Assembly (NCBI GenBank): GCA_944321945.1
Contig: CALUNE010000007.1
Location: 1 to 64,000 of the forward strand
Reading direction: 5' to 3'
DNA length: 64,000 nt
Origin: an uncultured Alistipes sp.
GTDB taxonomy: Bacteria; Bacteroidota; Bacteroidia; Bacteroidales; Rikenellaceae
The notes below the pieces were generated by a model. It was not told the origin of the DNA and did not search any database. It was given only the letters and a program-made list of their open reading frames with translations. Every line of letters starts with the position of its first letter. Position 1 is the stretch's first letter. Positions 63,401 to 64,000 of the stretch are shown here, in pieces. The translations under genes were made by a program, and so were the position numbers.

Positions 63401-63685
63401 GGCGACGCCCTGCTGCGGGAGTATGCACAGACGCTGATCGAATACATCGAGTATTATCTCCGCTTCGACGGCGCCCAGGGTGACATGGTTTCCGACGTGA
63501 TCGACGAGAAACTCGATCAGTTGGGCGATGTCTACTACCTGGCCAGCTATGCCGGGCGCCGCGACGTGGTGGCCGAACTGAACAGCTACTACCGCTCGCT
63601 GGGAGTCTCGGAGGAGAACCTCATCCAGGTTGATACGACTCAGACGGCCGACCCGACACAAGTGCAGGCGGCCGAGAACCGCTGA
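60455..63685 (+). CDS. DUF2723 membrane protein (putative GT-C glycosyltransferase)
   Basis: 1076 residues. The N-terminal half has about 12 membrane segments and the DUF2723 signature ([31 protein letters not shown], with early acidic Asp/Glu loop residues, and [29 protein letters not shown]). A large soluble C-terminal part (about 640-1076) contains [25 protein letters not shown]. The acidic loop after helix 1 and the overall fold match GT-C enzymes of the protein O-mannosyltransferase type, so it may glycosylate exported proteins. The acceptor is unknown. ATG 60455 is preferred over TTG 60446. Confidence 0.85.
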   Translation: [1076 protein letters not shown]

Positions 63686-63732
63686 TCCACAAACGGTGCG
63701 GGCAGGCAGACCGTTTGGGCCCGCAACGCATG

Positions 63733-63768
63733 AAAAATCCCTTCCAGAGCTCCGGAGGGGATTTTTCG
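63733..63768 (+). terminator. Terminator after the DUF2723 gene
   Basis: AAAAATCCC.../...GGGGATTTTT stem (63733-63766) with a T5 tract on the plus strand. Confidence 0.75.
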
Positions 63769-64000
63769 TTATCCGGGGGGGGGCACACTGAACAAAAGGC
63801 GGAGAAGGACGGCGGAAGACGATAGACGAACCGGGAAACGACCGCCCGGAAACCGTCGCCGCACCGGAGAATCCGCCATTCGCCGGAAGACATGAAACGG
63901 CGGAGAAAAAGAGTGGTCACGGAAACTCCGCAACATGATAACGCAACGTCTCTTTTGCTCCGCCCGATCATTTTTGTGCCGGAATCCGATACCTTTCGGC
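63769..64000. other. Unassigned window end, with a G9 run and an open partial frame
   Basis: A G9 run lies at 63775-63783. From ATG 63892 a plus-strand frame (MKRRRKRVVTETPQHDNATS...) is open for 36 codons to the window edge. No family can be recognised from so short a piece and no -7 box is clear, so I do not call it a gene. On the minus strand frames are also partly open but look random. Confidence 0.4.

Noticed and set aside
63892..64000. Short open plus-strand frame at the window end as a partial gene
   Set aside because: Only 36 codons, no recognised motif or promoter; it is noted in the end-region entry but not called as a CDS.

Overview
The window looks like a chromosomal segment of a GC-rich anaerobe of the order Bacteroidales, most likely Rikenellaceae/Alistipes-like (inferred). 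Support: Bacteroidetes-type -7 promoter boxes (TAnnTTTG) recur upstream of genes. There is a fused MurF-alanine racemase, LptD/SPOR-amidase/MlaD envelope genes in Bacteroidetes style, two tandem M3 lipoprotein peptidases, a DUF2723 membrane protein and a flavodiiron protein. Nearly all of the window is core chromosome. I see no phage, insertion sequence, integrase, CRISPR array or rRNA.

Layout. 1-2.4 kb: a gene broken at a C8 tract, a well-supported 6S RNA, a LemA protein and two small membrane proteins. 2.5-6.4 kb: flavodiiron protein, UDP-glucose dehydrogenase, Bcr/CflA efflux pump. 6.5-14 kb (minus): Gly-Gly-Pro-repeat secreted protein, YhcH protein, endonuclease/exonuclease/phosphatase protein, rhomboid, MutL, DnaJ, GrpE. 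14-22.3 kb (minus): RsmI-like methylase, MurF-Alr, MutS2, MlaD, amidase. 22.5-25.4 kb: LptD. 25.6-33 kb: ferredoxin-nitroreductase, nucleoside transporter, tRNA-Gln followed by a tandemly duplicated terminator cassette, and two M3 peptidases. 33.1-44.3 kb: RsmE, then a five-gene cluster for a membrane complex related to group 4 [NiFe]-hydrogenases, a pectinesterase cassette, the fused iron-sulfur subunit of the complex, and a split chromate-type transporter. 44.4-58.3 kb: AraC regulator, methyltransferase, U32 peptidase, SerS, 2[4Fe-4S] ferredoxin, acetyltransferase, then the NamZ/RF2/cytidylate-kinase-like/MATE group and CysS. 58.4-63.7 kb: RhlE-type helicase and DUF2723 protein.

The most notable system is the hydrogenase-related complex at 33950-42709. 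Its antiporter-like and NuoH-like subunits keep the charged residues linked to ion transport. The large subunit has lost all four NiFe-ligating cysteines, and the NuoB-like half of the fused small subunit has lost three of four cluster cysteines. It therefore cannot be a hydrogenase and belongs with the poorly understood Ehr (energy-converting hydrogenase-related) complexes. Its iron-sulfur subunit sits apart, past a terminator-flanked pectinesterase gene, in an operon with two half-size CHR transporters.

A second theme is short tandem duplications in intergenic DNA, with periods of 7, 14, 15, 17, 18, 19, 30 and about 87 bp. Two of these duplicate exactly the last five codons plus stop of the preceding gene (serS and the second M3 peptidase). 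The serS copy forms a pair of palindromes that overlap the ferredoxin promoter. All family calls come from reading motifs; no database search was possible.
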